The translations under genes were made by a program, and so were the position numbers. Below the pieces are notes generated by a model. That model did not search any database and had not been told where the DNA came from. It worked only from the letters and a program-made list of their open reading frames with translations. Shown one piece after another: positions 1 through 8,672 of a DNA stretch of 64,000 nucleotides. Origin of the DNA: JAYRSJ01 sp041920215 (lineage in GTDB: Bacteria; Pseudomonadota; Gammaproteobacteria; Burkholderiales; Burkholderiaceae_C); assembly GCA_041920215.1 (NCBI GenBank), contig JAYRSJ010000003.1:186001-250000 (forward strand). The letters are read 5' to 3'. How positions within the stretch are numbered: the stretch's first letter is position 1; every line of letters begins with the position of its first letter.

Positions 1-480
1 CAGCGCTCGCAAGCCGTCCAGACCCTGGCCGCTGAGGGCGCTGACGGCCAGCACGGGCGCCTGCGCCAGGCCCGAGCCCTCCAGCAGCACGGCAATCTCG
101 TCGCGCAGCGCCTCGATGCGCTCGGTGGGAGCCCGGTCGCACTTGGTGATCAGCACCGCGCCGCGCGTCAGGCCCAGCAGGCTCAGCACCGCCAGATGCT
201 CGCGCGTCTGCGGCATCACGCCGTCGTCGGCGGCCACCAGCAGCAGCGCATAGTCGATGCCCGAGGCGCCTGCCAGCATGGTGTGGACCAGGCGCTCGTG
301 GCCGGGCACGTCGATGAAGCCGATGCGGGACCCAGCGGGCGTGTCCAGAAAGGCGTAGCCCAGCTCGATGCTGATGCCGCGCTGCTTCTCCTCGGGCAGG
401 CGGTCGGTATCGACACCGGTGAGCGCCCGCACCAGCGTGGTCTTGCCATGGTCGATATGACCGGCGGTGCCAACGATCAT
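1..480 (-). CDS. selB: Selenocysteine-specific elongation factor SelB (partial, N-terminal 160 residues)
   Basis: SelB is the GTPase that delivers selenocysteinyl-tRNA to the ribosome at UGA codons followed by a SECIS hairpin. Only the start of the gene is here; it runs off base 1. The visible part is the G domain: a P-loop GHIDHGKTTLV near the N-terminus, the G3 motif DVPGHE and the G4 motif TKCD, in the short spacing typical of SelB rather than EF-Tu. The ATG (480-478) overlaps the selA stop in an ATGA arrangement, so the two are translationally coupled. The C-terminal winged-helix domains that bind SECIS RNA lie outside the window. Identity is secure from sequence and context. Confidence 0.95.
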   Translation of the reverse strand, partial: MIVGTAGHIDHGKTTLVRALTGVDTDRLPEEKQRGISIELGYAFLDTPAGSRIGFIDVPGHERLVHTMLAGASGIDYALLLVAADDGVMPQTREHLAVLSLLGLTRGAVLITKCDRAPTERIEALRDEIAVLLEGSGLAQAPVLAVSALSGQGLDGLRAL

Positions 481-1925
481 GCCAGCGCCTCCTGCAAGGC
501 CGGCAGCTGGCGCAGCAGGGTCTGCGGCTCTTCCAGGCAGCGCAGGTCAAGCCACAGCTGGTCCTCGGCGATGCGGCCGATCACCGGCAGCGGCAGGCCG
601 CGCAAGGCGCCGGCCAGGCGCTCCAGCGCGCTACCCAGGCCCTTCTTCGCGGTACCGGCCGGCGCGATCGCCAGACCTGCCGAGGGGAGACGCTCGACGG
701 GCAGCGAGCCCGAGCCGATCTGGCCAAGCATGGGCCTGACCGCCACCGTGTAGCGCGGCGCCAGCGCCTGCGCGAACTGCGGCGCCAAGGTCTGGGACAG
801 CTGTTCGATCTGCACCAGCGGCCGCGTCAGCAGGCGCAAGGTGGGCAGGTCCTGGGTGAGGCGCTCCGGGCGCAGATAGAGGCGCAGCGTGGCCTCCAGC
901 GCGGCCAGCGGCAGCTTGCTCATGCGCAGCGCCCGCTTCATCGGGAACTTGCGGATGCGCTGCACATAGTCCTTGCGGCCAACGATCAGGCCGGCCTGCG
1001 GGCCGCCCAGCAGCTTGTCGCCGCTGAAGCTCACCACATCGCAGCCGGCGGCCAGCATCTGCTGCGGCAGCGGCTCCTTGGGCAAGCCCCATTGCGAGAG
1101 GTCCACCAGCGCACCGCTGCCCAGGTCGCTCACCAGCGGCAGGCCTTTGGCATGGGCGATAGGCGCCAGCGTGGCCTCGTCGACCGCGGCGGTGAAACCC
1201 TGCACCGCATAGTTGCTGGTGTGCACCTTCATCAGCATCGCGGTGCGCTCGTTGATCGCAGCCTCGTAGTCGCGCGGATGGGTGCGGTTGGTCGTGCCCA
1301 CCTCCACCAGCGTGGCGCCGGCGCTGGCCATCACATCGGGCATGCGGAAGGCGCCACCGATCTCGACCAGCTCGCCGCGCGAGACGATGACCTCCCGGCC
1401 CCGGCCGAGCGCGGCGATGCTCAGCAGCACGGCCGCCGCGTTGTTGTTGACCACCGTCGCGGCTTCGGCGCCGGTCAGCTCGCACAGCAAGCCCTCGATC
1501 AAGTCATCGCGGTCGCCTCGGCCACCGCTATCCAGGTCGTATTCAAGATTGTTGGGGCCGGCCATCAGCGCCAGCAGCTGCTGCAGCGCGCTGTCGGCCA
1601 GCAAGGCGCGGCCCAGATTGGTGTGGATCACCGTGCCGCTGAGGTTGATCACCGCGCGCATATTCGAGCGCAGCCGTGCAGCGACATGCGCGGCCAGGGC
1701 CAGCTGCAGCGCATCGGCCTGCACCTCGGCGAGGGCCAGGTCTTGCGCCAGCGCACGGACGCGCAAGCTCTCGAGCAGCGCCCGCGCCTCCTTGGCTATC
1801 AGGGTGTGGCCGTGTTCGGCCAGCAGCGCGGCCACCCGGGGCAGGCGCAACAGTTTGTCGATCGAGGGCAGGTCCTTCGGGGCTGCCTTCGAGCCGTGAA
1901 CCACGGACTCTTCGGGCGCGGCCAT
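477..1925 (-). CDS. selA: L-seryl-tRNA(Sec) selenium transferase SelA
   Basis: SelA is the PLP enzyme that converts seryl-tRNA(Sec) to selenocysteinyl-tRNA(Sec) using selenophosphate. The 482-residue product has the family's usual length (about 460). The PLP lysine is visible at about residue 304 in SGDKLLGGPQAG, and the N-terminal helical tRNA-binding part precedes the aminotransferase fold (VINLSGTVIHTNLGR at 92-106). The ATG overlaps the fdhE stop by one base and the stop overlaps the selB start, so it sits inside one transcription unit with formate dehydrogenase. No tRNA(Sec) gene (selC) or selD was seen in this window; they must be elsewhere for the pathway to work. Confidence 0.97.
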   Translation of the reverse strand: MAAPEESVVHGSKAAPKDLPSIDKLLRLPRVAALLAEHGHTLIAKEARALLESLRVRALAQDLALAEVQADALQLALAAHVAARLRSNMRAVINLSGTVIHTNLGRALLADSALQQLLALMAGPNNLEYDLDSGGRGDRDDLIEGLLCELTGAEAATVVNNNAAAVLLSIAALGRGREVIVSRGELVEIGGAFRMPDVMASAGATLVEVGTTNRTHPRDYEAAINERTAMLMKVHTSNYAVQGFTAAVDEATLAPIAHAKGLPLVSDLGSGALVDLSQWGLPKEPLPQQMLAAGCDVVSFSGDKLLGGPQAGLIVGRKDYVQRIRKFPMKRALRMSKLPLAALEATLRLYLRPERLTQDLPTLRLLTRPLVQIEQLSQTLAPQFAQALAPRYTVAVRPMLGQIGSGSLPVERLPSAGLAIAPAGTAKKGLGSALERLAGALRGLPLPVIGRIAEDQLWLDLRCLEEPQTLLRQLPALQEALA

Positions 1926-2980
1926 CAGGGCCCCCTGTCGTCGGGTGGCGGTGGCGGACTGCCCTCGTCGGGCTCGCCGAACAAGAGCATCAGGTTGACG
2001 CCGTAGCGGCGCAGGCCGGTGTCGGACACCAGCAGGTCCAAGGTGACGCTGGCCAGATCGTCGGCGGCCGGCTCGACGAAGGGATCGCGCTCGGTGTGGA
2101 AGATCTTCAGATAGTGGCCGCAGGCTTCGCAGCTCTCGGCCTGCACCGCTCCCAGGGTGGCGCCAGTGGCGGGCATGGCTTGGCCCTCGCCGGCCTCAAG
2201 CTGATGGTAGGCCAGGCCCTGGCCTGACCCGCAGTGCGCGCACTGGATGCGCACCCTGTGCCATTCGGCGCTGCACAGCGAGCAATGCAGATAGCGCTGG
2301 CCGGCCACATCACCCACCTGGCGGGTGATGCTCGCGGTCGGCCGGCTACCACAGCAGGGGCAGAGCGTGCTGTCCTCCGTGGGCATGAAGGCCGGCTGCT
2401 CGGGCTGCTGGTAGCGGACGGCGGTCTGCTGCACCAGGGCGGTCCAGTAGCACTGCAGGGCCGCGGCCACCAGCGGCGCAGCGCCCATGTCCAGGCCATG
2501 CATCACACCGGTCAGCAGACAGTCGGCCTGGCGCTCAAGCCAGTCGGGCGCGGCCTCGCGCAGCGACTTCAGCGTGAGCTGGGCCGGTGCCGGTGCGCGC
2601 GGCAACAGCTCCTCGACCAGCGCATGCAGGCAGCGCTGCCAGCTGGGATTGCGCGGCCAGTCGACCGCCGGCAACGGCGGCAGGCCAACCGCCCGGGCGG
2701 CCGCCAGACGGGCGGCGCTGGGCAGCGGCAGATCGCGCAGGACAGACATGCCGTTGAGGGTCAGGTGTTGCGCCTGTGCCAGATCGGCCATGAAGATCAG
2801 GAAGTCGCGCATCGCATGGCCGGCGGCCAGCTGACGCAGGCGCAGCGCGCGCTCGGCGAACACCGTGGCACCGTCAGGCAGACGCAGGGCCTGCACCGGG
2901 GCAGCGCCAGCGCGGGCGCTGATCTCCTCGGGCGACATGATCTTGATCGTCGCCTGGCTAGGCGCAGCCCCTGCTGACAT
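1925..2980 (-). CDS. fdhE: Formate dehydrogenase accessory protein FdhE
   Basis: FdhE is a cytoplasmic, iron-binding rubredoxin-like protein needed to mature the membrane-bound formate dehydrogenases. The 351-residue product carries the expected run of paired cysteines in its C-terminal half: CPCCG, CSLCSAEWH, CAHCGS and CEACGHYLKIF. The ATG at 2980 follows a good AGGAG ribosome site six bases upstream, which settles the start. It lies 38 bases after fdoI and overlaps selA by one base, so it is part of the fdo-sel operon. In E. coli the gene likewise follows fdoGHI. Identification is firm. Confidence 0.95.
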   Translation of the reverse strand: MSAGAAPSQATIKIMSPEEISARAGAAPVQALRLPDGATVFAERALRLRQLAAGHAMRDFLIFMADLAQAQHLTLNGMSVLRDLPLPSAARLAAARAVGLPPLPAVDWPRNPSWQRCLHALVEELLPRAPAPAQLTLKSLREAAPDWLERQADCLLTGVMHGLDMGAAPLVAAALQCYWTALVQQTAVRYQQPEQPAFMPTEDSTLCPCCGSRPTASITRQVGDVAGQRYLHCSLCSAEWHRVRIQCAHCGSGQGLAYHQLEAGEGQAMPATGATLGAVQAESCEACGHYLKIFHTERDPFVEPAADDLASVTLDLLVSDTGLRRYGVNLMLLFGEPDEGSPPPPPDDRGP

Positions 2981-3018
2981 GCAATCTCCTGTTCAATGCG
3001 AGCCGGCCGGCCCGGCAC

Positions 3019-3636
3019 TCACTTGCCCTTGCTGACCTCAGCATGCCATAGCGGGTGGTTCTTCTTGGCCCAGGCCTCGCTGACGGTGCCGCGGCTCATC
3101 GCCCGCACCGTACCCTTGACCCAGATGGCCGCGTAGACATGCACGATGGTGGCCAGCACCAGCACCACCGCCGCGATCGAATGCAGCAGCACCGCGACGC
3201 GCGTCAGTTCGATCGAGAAGAAGGGCGCGAACCAGGGCCGCCAGAACATGAAACCGGTGAGCAGCAGCACCAGCAGACTCAAGGCCAGGGCCCAGAACAC
3301 CAGCTTCTGCCCGTAGTTGTACTTACCCACCGGCGGCAGGCCGTCCTTCTTGCCCCTGAGCATCTCGCCCATCTTGGCGCGCCAGGCCCGATCCCCCTCG
3401 TTGACCAGGTTGTCGCGCCAGAGACGGACAAACAGGCCCAGGAAGGACAGCGCCATGGCCAGCCCCAGGAAGGGATGGAGGATGCGGGCCCAGGGACCGC
3501 CGCCGAAGAGATGGGTGAAAAAGAACAGGCTGGGATGGAAGAAGGCCAGGCCGGACAGCCCGGCCAGCACGAACAGCAGGGCCACGGCCCAGTGGTTCAT
3601 GCGTTCGCCGTCCTGATAGCGCTGCAGGTATTTCAT
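3019..3636 (-). CDS. fdoI: Formate dehydrogenase cytochrome b556 subunit (gamma)
   Basis: This is the integral-membrane dihaem cytochrome b subunit that takes electrons from the beta subunit and passes them to quinone. The 205-residue protein has four hydrophobic segments, with candidate haem-ligating histidines in the first (MNHWAVALLF) and last (LLHSIAAVVL ... TIVHVYAAIWV) membrane helices, as in E. coli FdnI/FdoI. The N-terminus (MKYLQRYQDGERMNHW) is typical of the family. Its ATG overlaps the fdoH stop as ATGA. The symbol follows the fdo naming; fdnI would be equally valid because the sequence alone does not separate the two isoenzymes. Confidence 0.94.
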   Translation of the reverse strand: MKYLQRYQDGERMNHWAVALLFVLAGLSGLAFFHPSLFFFTHLFGGGPWARILHPFLGLAMALSFLGLFVRLWRDNLVNEGDRAWRAKMGEMLRGKKDGLPPVGKYNYGQKLVFWALALSLLVLLLTGFMFWRPWFAPFFSIELTRVAVLLHSIAAVVLVLATIVHVYAAIWVKGTVRAMSRGTVSEAWAKKNHPLWHAEVSKGK

Positions 3637-4505
3637 GACGACTCCTTCTCATCGGCTTCGGACTCGACCGGCCCCACCTTCATGTAATGGAAGAAGCCGG
3701 CGACCACCGCACCGACCATGCCGGCCACCGCCAGCGGCTTGGCGATGCCCTTCCACAGCGACACCATGGGGCTGATGCTGGGGTTGGCAGGCAAATCTTC
3801 CAGCTCGGGCTTGTCGGCATGCTTGAGCACATACATCACATGCGTGCCGCCGACACCCTGCGGGTTGTAGAGCCCGGCGTTCTTGAAGCCGCGCTCCTGC
3901 AGCTCACCGGCGCGCTTCTCGCCGTAGGCCACCATATCCTCCTTGGTGCCGAAGCCGATGGCGCCGGTGGGGCAGGTCTTGACGCAGGCCGGCTCCAGGC
4001 CCACACCGACGCGGTCGGAACACAAGGTGCACTTGTAGGCCTTGTTGTCCTTGGCGCTGATGCGGGGCACGTCGAAGGGGCAGCCCTTGACGCAGTAGCC
4101 GCAGCCTATGCAGTTCTCGGAGATGAAGTCGACGATGCCGTTGCTGTACTTGACGATGGCGCCCGGCGCGGGGCAGGCCTTCAGGCAGCCCGGGTCCTCG
4201 CAGTGCATGCAGCCGTCCTTGCGGATCAGCCATTCGAGACTGCCGTTCTCCGGTTCGACCTCGAAGAACTTCATCACCGTCCACGAGCTCGGACTCAGGT
4301 CCGAGGGGTTGTCGTAGACGCCGATGTTCTCGCCGATGTCATCGCGCAGATCGTTCCAGTTCATGCACGCGACCTGACAGGCCTTGCAGCCTATGCACTT
4401 GCTCTCGTCGATCAGCTTGGCCACCTGGGGCGTAGCACGCACCGAGGGGCTGGGGGTGGTCGTGGCCGAGCGGGCGACCACGTCTTGGCTTTGTAGGCTG
4501 GACAT
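3633..4505 (-). CDS. fdoH: Formate dehydrogenase iron-sulfur subunit (beta)
   Basis: This subunit carries electrons from the molybdenum subunit to the cytochrome b subunit on the periplasmic face. The 290-residue protein shows four ferredoxin-type cysteine groups: CIGCKACQVAC, CMHCEDPGCLKAC, CIGCGYCVKGC and CTLC...CVKTC. A single membrane anchor (about residues 250-272) sits near the C-terminus, as in FdnH. The ATG at 4505 is chosen over in-frame starts up to 4637 because those would run into fdoG. This start lies 8 bases after the fdoG stop, with a GAGGT ribosome site overlapping that stop. It is translationally coupled to fdoI. Confidence 0.96.
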   Translation of the reverse strand: MSSLQSQDVVARSATTTPSPSVRATPQVAKLIDESKCIGCKACQVACMNWNDLRDDIGENIGVYDNPSDLSPSSWTVMKFFEVEPENGSLEWLIRKDGCMHCEDPGCLKACPAPGAIVKYSNGIVDFISENCIGCGYCVKGCPFDVPRISAKDNKAYKCTLCSDRVGVGLEPACVKTCPTGAIGFGTKEDMVAYGEKRAGELQERGFKNAGLYNPQGVGGTHVMYVLKHADKPELEDLPANPSISPMVSLWKGIAKPLAVAGMVGAVVAGFFHYMKVGPVESEADEKESS

Positions 4506-4513
4506 GGTTGACC

Positions 4514-7500
4514 TCAGACTTTCTCGATGTTGACGAGGAAGGCCTTGAACTCCGGCGTCTGCGAGTTCGCGTCGCCGACGAAGGGGGTCAGCGAATTGGC
4601 CAGATAGCCGTTGTGCGTCACGCCCTTGAAGCCCCAATGGATGGGGATGCCGACGTGATGAACCTTCTTGCCGTTGACGTCCAGTCCCTTGATGCGCTTA
4701 GTCACCACGCAGGCCGCCACCACCTCGCCGCGGTTGCTGCGCACCCGCACCTTGTCGCCCTGCTTGATGCCCTTTTCCTTGGCCAGTTCCTCGCCGATCT
4801 CGACAAAGGGCGATGGTTGCACGATGGCATTGCTGCGCGAGTGCTTGGTCCAGTAGTGCAGATGCTCGGTCAGGCGGTAGGTGGTGGCCGCGTAGGGGAA
4901 CTCCTCCTTCTTGCCGAAGGCCTCCAGATCGCCCTTGTAGACCCGAGCGGCCGGATTGCTGACCGCCTTGGGGTTGCTGGGGCACATCAGATTGACGCCG
5001 ACCGGCGTCTCGAAGGGCTCGTAATGCTCGGGGAAGGGCCCTTCGGCCATGCCGACCGCGTGCAGACGCGCCACACCCTCGGGGTTCATGATGAAGGCAC
5101 CGACGCCCTGCTCCGGTGCGGCATCCGGACGCATATCCGGCACGTCCGCACCGCCGGCCCAGCTGCTGCCGTTCCACGCCAGGTACTTGCGGCTCGGATC
5201 CCAGGGCTTGCCGTCCTTGTCCGCGCTGGCGCGGTTGTAGAGGATGCGGCGGTTCGCCGGCCAGGCGAAGCCCCAGTTCGGGAAGACGCCCAGACCGGTG
5301 GGGTCGCTGCTATCGCGTCGCGCCGTCATATTGCCGGCCTGGGTGAAGCAGCCCGCATAGATCCAGTTGCCGCAGCTGGTGGAGCCATCGGCCTGCAGCA
5401 GCGCGAAGTTGGGCATCTGCTCGCCGGCCTTGACCAGCACCGCCCGCGGCGCCTTGGGATCCTTGGGATCGGGCGGCGCCAGCACGTCGGCGATCGCCCG
5501 GCCATTGATCTCGCGCAGCAGCTCGGTCGGCTGCGGCACGGCGGCATTGATATAGGGCCAGCTGAGCGCCAGCACCGGCTCCGGCAGCGCCCCGCCCTCC
5601 TTGGCATACATCTCGCGCAGCTTCAGGAAGAGCTTGGCCATGATCTCCGAATCCGGCTTGGCCTCGCCCGGCGGATCGACGGCCTTCTCCTTCCAGCTGA
5701 TCACGCGGCTGGAATTGGTGAAGCTGCCGGTCTCCTCGGCGAAGCAGCTGGTCGGGAAGCGGAACACCTCGGTCTGGATCTTGGCCGGGTCGACGTCGTT
5801 GAGCGGCCCGTAGTTCTTCCAGAACTCGCTGGTCTCGGTCTCCAGCGGATCCATGATCACCAGGTACTTCAGCTTGGTGAAGGCGGCCGACAGCTTCTTC
5901 TTGTTCGGCACCGCCGCCAGGGGGTTGAAGCCCTGGCAGAGGAAGCCGTTCATCTTGCCCTGGTGCATGCGCTCGAACATCGCGAGGATGTCGTAGCCGG
6001 TGTCACGCTTGGGGAGCCAGTCGTAGGCGAAGTCGTTCTCCGGCGTGGCGGCCGCGCCGTAGTAGGCCTTCATCAGGCTGGTGTGCCACTTCGGGAAGTT
6101 CTGCGGGAAGGCCATCTGGTTGGGCCGCAGCGGTTTGGGCGTGCGCACCGCCAGGTACTTCTCGCGCGTGTCATCCACGTCGGTCGGCGCGCTCAAGTAC
6201 CCCGACAGCACCTCCGAGTAGGCGCACATATCGGTGATGCCCTGCACATTGGCATGGCCGCGCAGCGCATTGATGCCACCGCCAGGCCGGCCCATATTGC
6301 CTAGCAGCAGCTGGATCATGGCCATGGTGCGGATGTTCTGCGAGCCCACCGAGTGCTGGGTCCAGCCCAGGGCATAGCAGATGGTCATCACCTTGTTGGT
6401 GGCTGCCGTCGCCGCCATCAGCTCGCAGACCTTGATGAACTGATCCTTGGGCGTGCCGGTGATCTTGGAGACCATCTCCGGCGTGTAGCGGCTGTAGTGC
6501 TTCTTCATCTGCTGGAACACGCATTGCGGGTCCTGCATCGAATCGTCCACCTTGACGTAGCCGTCCTCGCCCAGCTGGTAGCCCCAGCTGGCCTTGTCGT
6601 AACTGCGTTTCTCCTCGTTGTAGCCGCTGAAGAAGCCGTTGTCGAAGGCGAAGCCCTCCTTGACCAGGAAGGTCGCGTCGGTATTGAGCTTCACATAGTC
6701 GTGATGGATCTTGTCGTTCGTCAGCAGGTAGTTGATCACCCCGCCGAGGAAGGCGATGTCGGTGCCCACGCGGATCGGCGCGTAGTAGTCCGCCACTGCA
6801 GCCGAGCGCGTGAAGCGCGGATCGACCACGACCAGCTTGGCCTTGCGATGCTGCATGGCCTCGGTCACCCACTTGAAACCGCAGGGGTGCGCTTCGGCGG
6901 CATTGCCGCCCATGATCAGAACGAGATCCGTGTTCTTGATATCAGTCCACGAATTGGTCATCGCTCCACGACCGAAAGTCGGGCCCAGACTGGACACCGT
7001 CGGTGCGTGTCAGATGCGTGCCTGTGTGTCCAGGGTGACGATGCCCAGACCACGAGCGATCTTGACGCTCAGATAACCCGATTCATTGGACGATGCGGAC
7101 GAGATCAGGAAACCGGTGGAGTTCCAGCGGTTGACGGTCACGCCCTTGTCATTGGTCTTGATGAAGTTGGCATCGCGGTCGGCCTTCATATGCTTGGCCA
7201 CCCGGGTCAGCGCCTCATCCCAGCCGATGCGCTTCCACTCGCTGGCGCCGGCCTCGCGGACCTGCGGGTAGCGCACGCGGTTGGGACTCTGGATCATGTC
7301 CAGCACGCCGGCGCCCTTGGGGCACAGCGTGCCGCGGTTGACCGGATGATCCGGATCGCCCTCGACATGGATCAGGCTGGACTTGACGTTCTTCGCCTTG
7401 TCGCCCAGCGAGTACATGATCAGGCCGCAGCTGACCGAGCAATACGGGCAGGTGCTGCGGGTCTCGGTGGTCCGGGCGAGTTTGAAGTTGCGCGTTTCGG

Positions 7501-7597
7501 CCAGGGCGGCCGTGGGCGAGAAGCCCAGCGCGACGAGGCTGGAGGCTGCCAGCCCCGCCCCACTCACCCGGAAGAATTGCCTCCGGTTCATGTCCAC
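4514..7597 (-). CDS. fdoG: Formate dehydrogenase catalytic subunit, selenocysteine-containing (alpha)
   Basis: This molybdenum bis-MGD subunit oxidises formate to CO2 in the periplasm. The gene has an in-frame UGA at 7012-7010 that a standard caller reads as a stop, splitting it into two pieces. Read through as selenocysteine it gives about 1027 residues, matching FdnG/FdoG (about 1015). The UGA falls at residue 196, the position of selenocysteine in E. coli FdnG, in the context QARI-U-HAPTVSSLGPTFGRG. The N-terminus has a twin-arginine signal (NRRQFFRVSG) and the [4Fe-4S] cysteines C50, C53, C57 and C92. The start is probably GTG at 7597, eight bases after a GGAGG ribosome site; ATG at 7591 is the alternative. 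Confidence 0.96.
6968..7012 (-). promoter_or_regulatory. SECIS element for UGA recoding in fdoG
   Basis: Immediately after the UGA, within the coding sequence, the RNA can fold into the bacterial SECIS shape that SelB recognises. A lower stem ACCGA/UCGGU (7004-7000 with 6975-6971) and an upper stem ending in CC/GG (6993-6992 with 6986-6985) leave an apical loop AGUCU (6991-6987). The E. coli fdnG element carries the same loop. Pairing was read by eye, not computed. Confidence 0.82.
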
Positions 7598-7686
7598 TCT
7601 GCTTGCCTCCTGCGGGCTGCACCCGCGCCAACATGCTGTGAATGCAACAGGCCGTCACGCGACACTCGGACTGATTTCCGCACAAA

Positions 7687-7718
7687 CTAGGGGAGGCGTC
7701 AGTCCGGTCAGCCCCTAG
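7687..7718. repeat. Inverted repeat upstream of fdoG
   Basis: A perfect 7-base inverted repeat, CTAGGGG (7687-7693) and CCCCTAG (7712-7718), lies in the 195-base gap between fdhD and fdoG, about 90-120 bases before the fdoG start. There is no T-tract, so it is not an obvious terminator. It could be an operator or part of a leader structure. No regulator is implied by the sequence. Confidence 0.45.
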
Positions 7719-7792
7719 GGCCTGGCCGACGCTGCAACGCAGCAAGTGCTCGGATAGCGCCCGTCGCAGGCCTGATCCAGGAACGCCCGAGC

Positions 7793-8644
7793 TCAGCTGT
7801 CGCAATCTGGCACAGGCGCGCCAGCAGGGCCGGCAAAACGCTCGAAGCCGCTGTAGACCAGATAGTGGCGTCCCTTGGCCCGTCCGATCAGGCACAGGCC
7901 CAACTGCTCGGCCAGGCGCTGGCCCATCGCGGTGATGCCGTTGCGCGAGACGATCAGCGGCACCCCCATCAAACCGGCCTTGATCACCATCTCGCTGCTG
8001 AGCCGGCCGGTGGTGTAGAAAGCCGGCAGGCCCTGCGGCGACGGCTCCGGCTGCATCCACTGCCAGCCGGCGATCGTGTCGATCGCGTTGTGCCGGCCCA
8101 CATCCTCGATGAAGTAGCGCAGCTCGCCGTCGACGAACAGCGCGCAGCCATGCACCGAGCCGGCGCGCTTGTAGATGCTGTCCTGGGCCCGCATGGTCTC
8201 CAGCATCGCGTAGAGCTGGGCCTGGCTCAGCGCCGGGCCGGCCGGCAAACGCACCCGCGCCAGTCCGCCCAGCAGATCGCCGAACACCGTACCCTGGCCG
8301 CAGCCGGTGGTGACGGTGCGCTGCGCGGTGCGAGCCCGCAGCTCGGGCAGTCCGGCATGGGTACGCACCGCGGCCGCACCCACCTCCCAATCCACGGTGA
8401 TCGACTCGACCGCGTCGACGCTCTCCAGCAGGCCCTGGTTCCGTAGCCAGCCCAGCACCAGCAGCTCGGGCGCCGCGCCCAGTGTCATCAGCGTGATCAG
8501 CTCGTGCCGGTCTATATAGACGGTCAGCGACCGCTCGACCGGGATGTGGATGGCACGGCGAGCGCCGCCCTCGTCCAGCACCGTGATCTCCTGCGTCAGC
8601 GCGGCGCCGGCACGGCTGAGACGCGGCCTCCGAAGCATGGACAT
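7793..8644 (-). CDS. fdhD: Formate dehydrogenase sulfurtransferase FdhD
   Basis: FdhD passes sulfur from the cysteine desulfurase IscS to the molybdenum cofactor, a step needed for formate dehydrogenase activity. The 283-residue product matches the family (about 275) and contains the loop cysteine in RTVTTGCGQGTVFG; only one cysteine is present there, not a CxxC pair. Other family signatures are MVIKAGLMGVPLIVSRNGIT and EDVGRHNAIDTIAG. It starts 28 bases after apbC and ends 195 bases before fdoG, all on the same strand. Two ATGs (8644 and 8638) are possible starts; neither has a strong ribosome site. Confidence 0.95.
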   Translation of the reverse strand: MSMLRRPRLSRAGAALTQEITVLDEGGARRAIHIPVERSLTVYIDRHELITLMTLGAAPELLVLGWLRNQGLLESVDAVESITVDWEVGAAAVRTHAGLPELRARTAQRTVTTGCGQGTVFGDLLGGLARVRLPAGPALSQAQLYAMLETMRAQDSIYKRAGSVHGCALFVDGELRYFIEDVGRHNAIDTIAGWQWMQPEPSPQGLPAFYTTGRLSSEMVIKAGLMGVPLIVSRNGITAMGQRLAEQLGLCLIGRAKGRHYLVYSGFERFAGPAGAPVPDCDS

Positions 8645-8672
8645 GATGGTCGGGGGCTAGGGCCTGCTGCGC

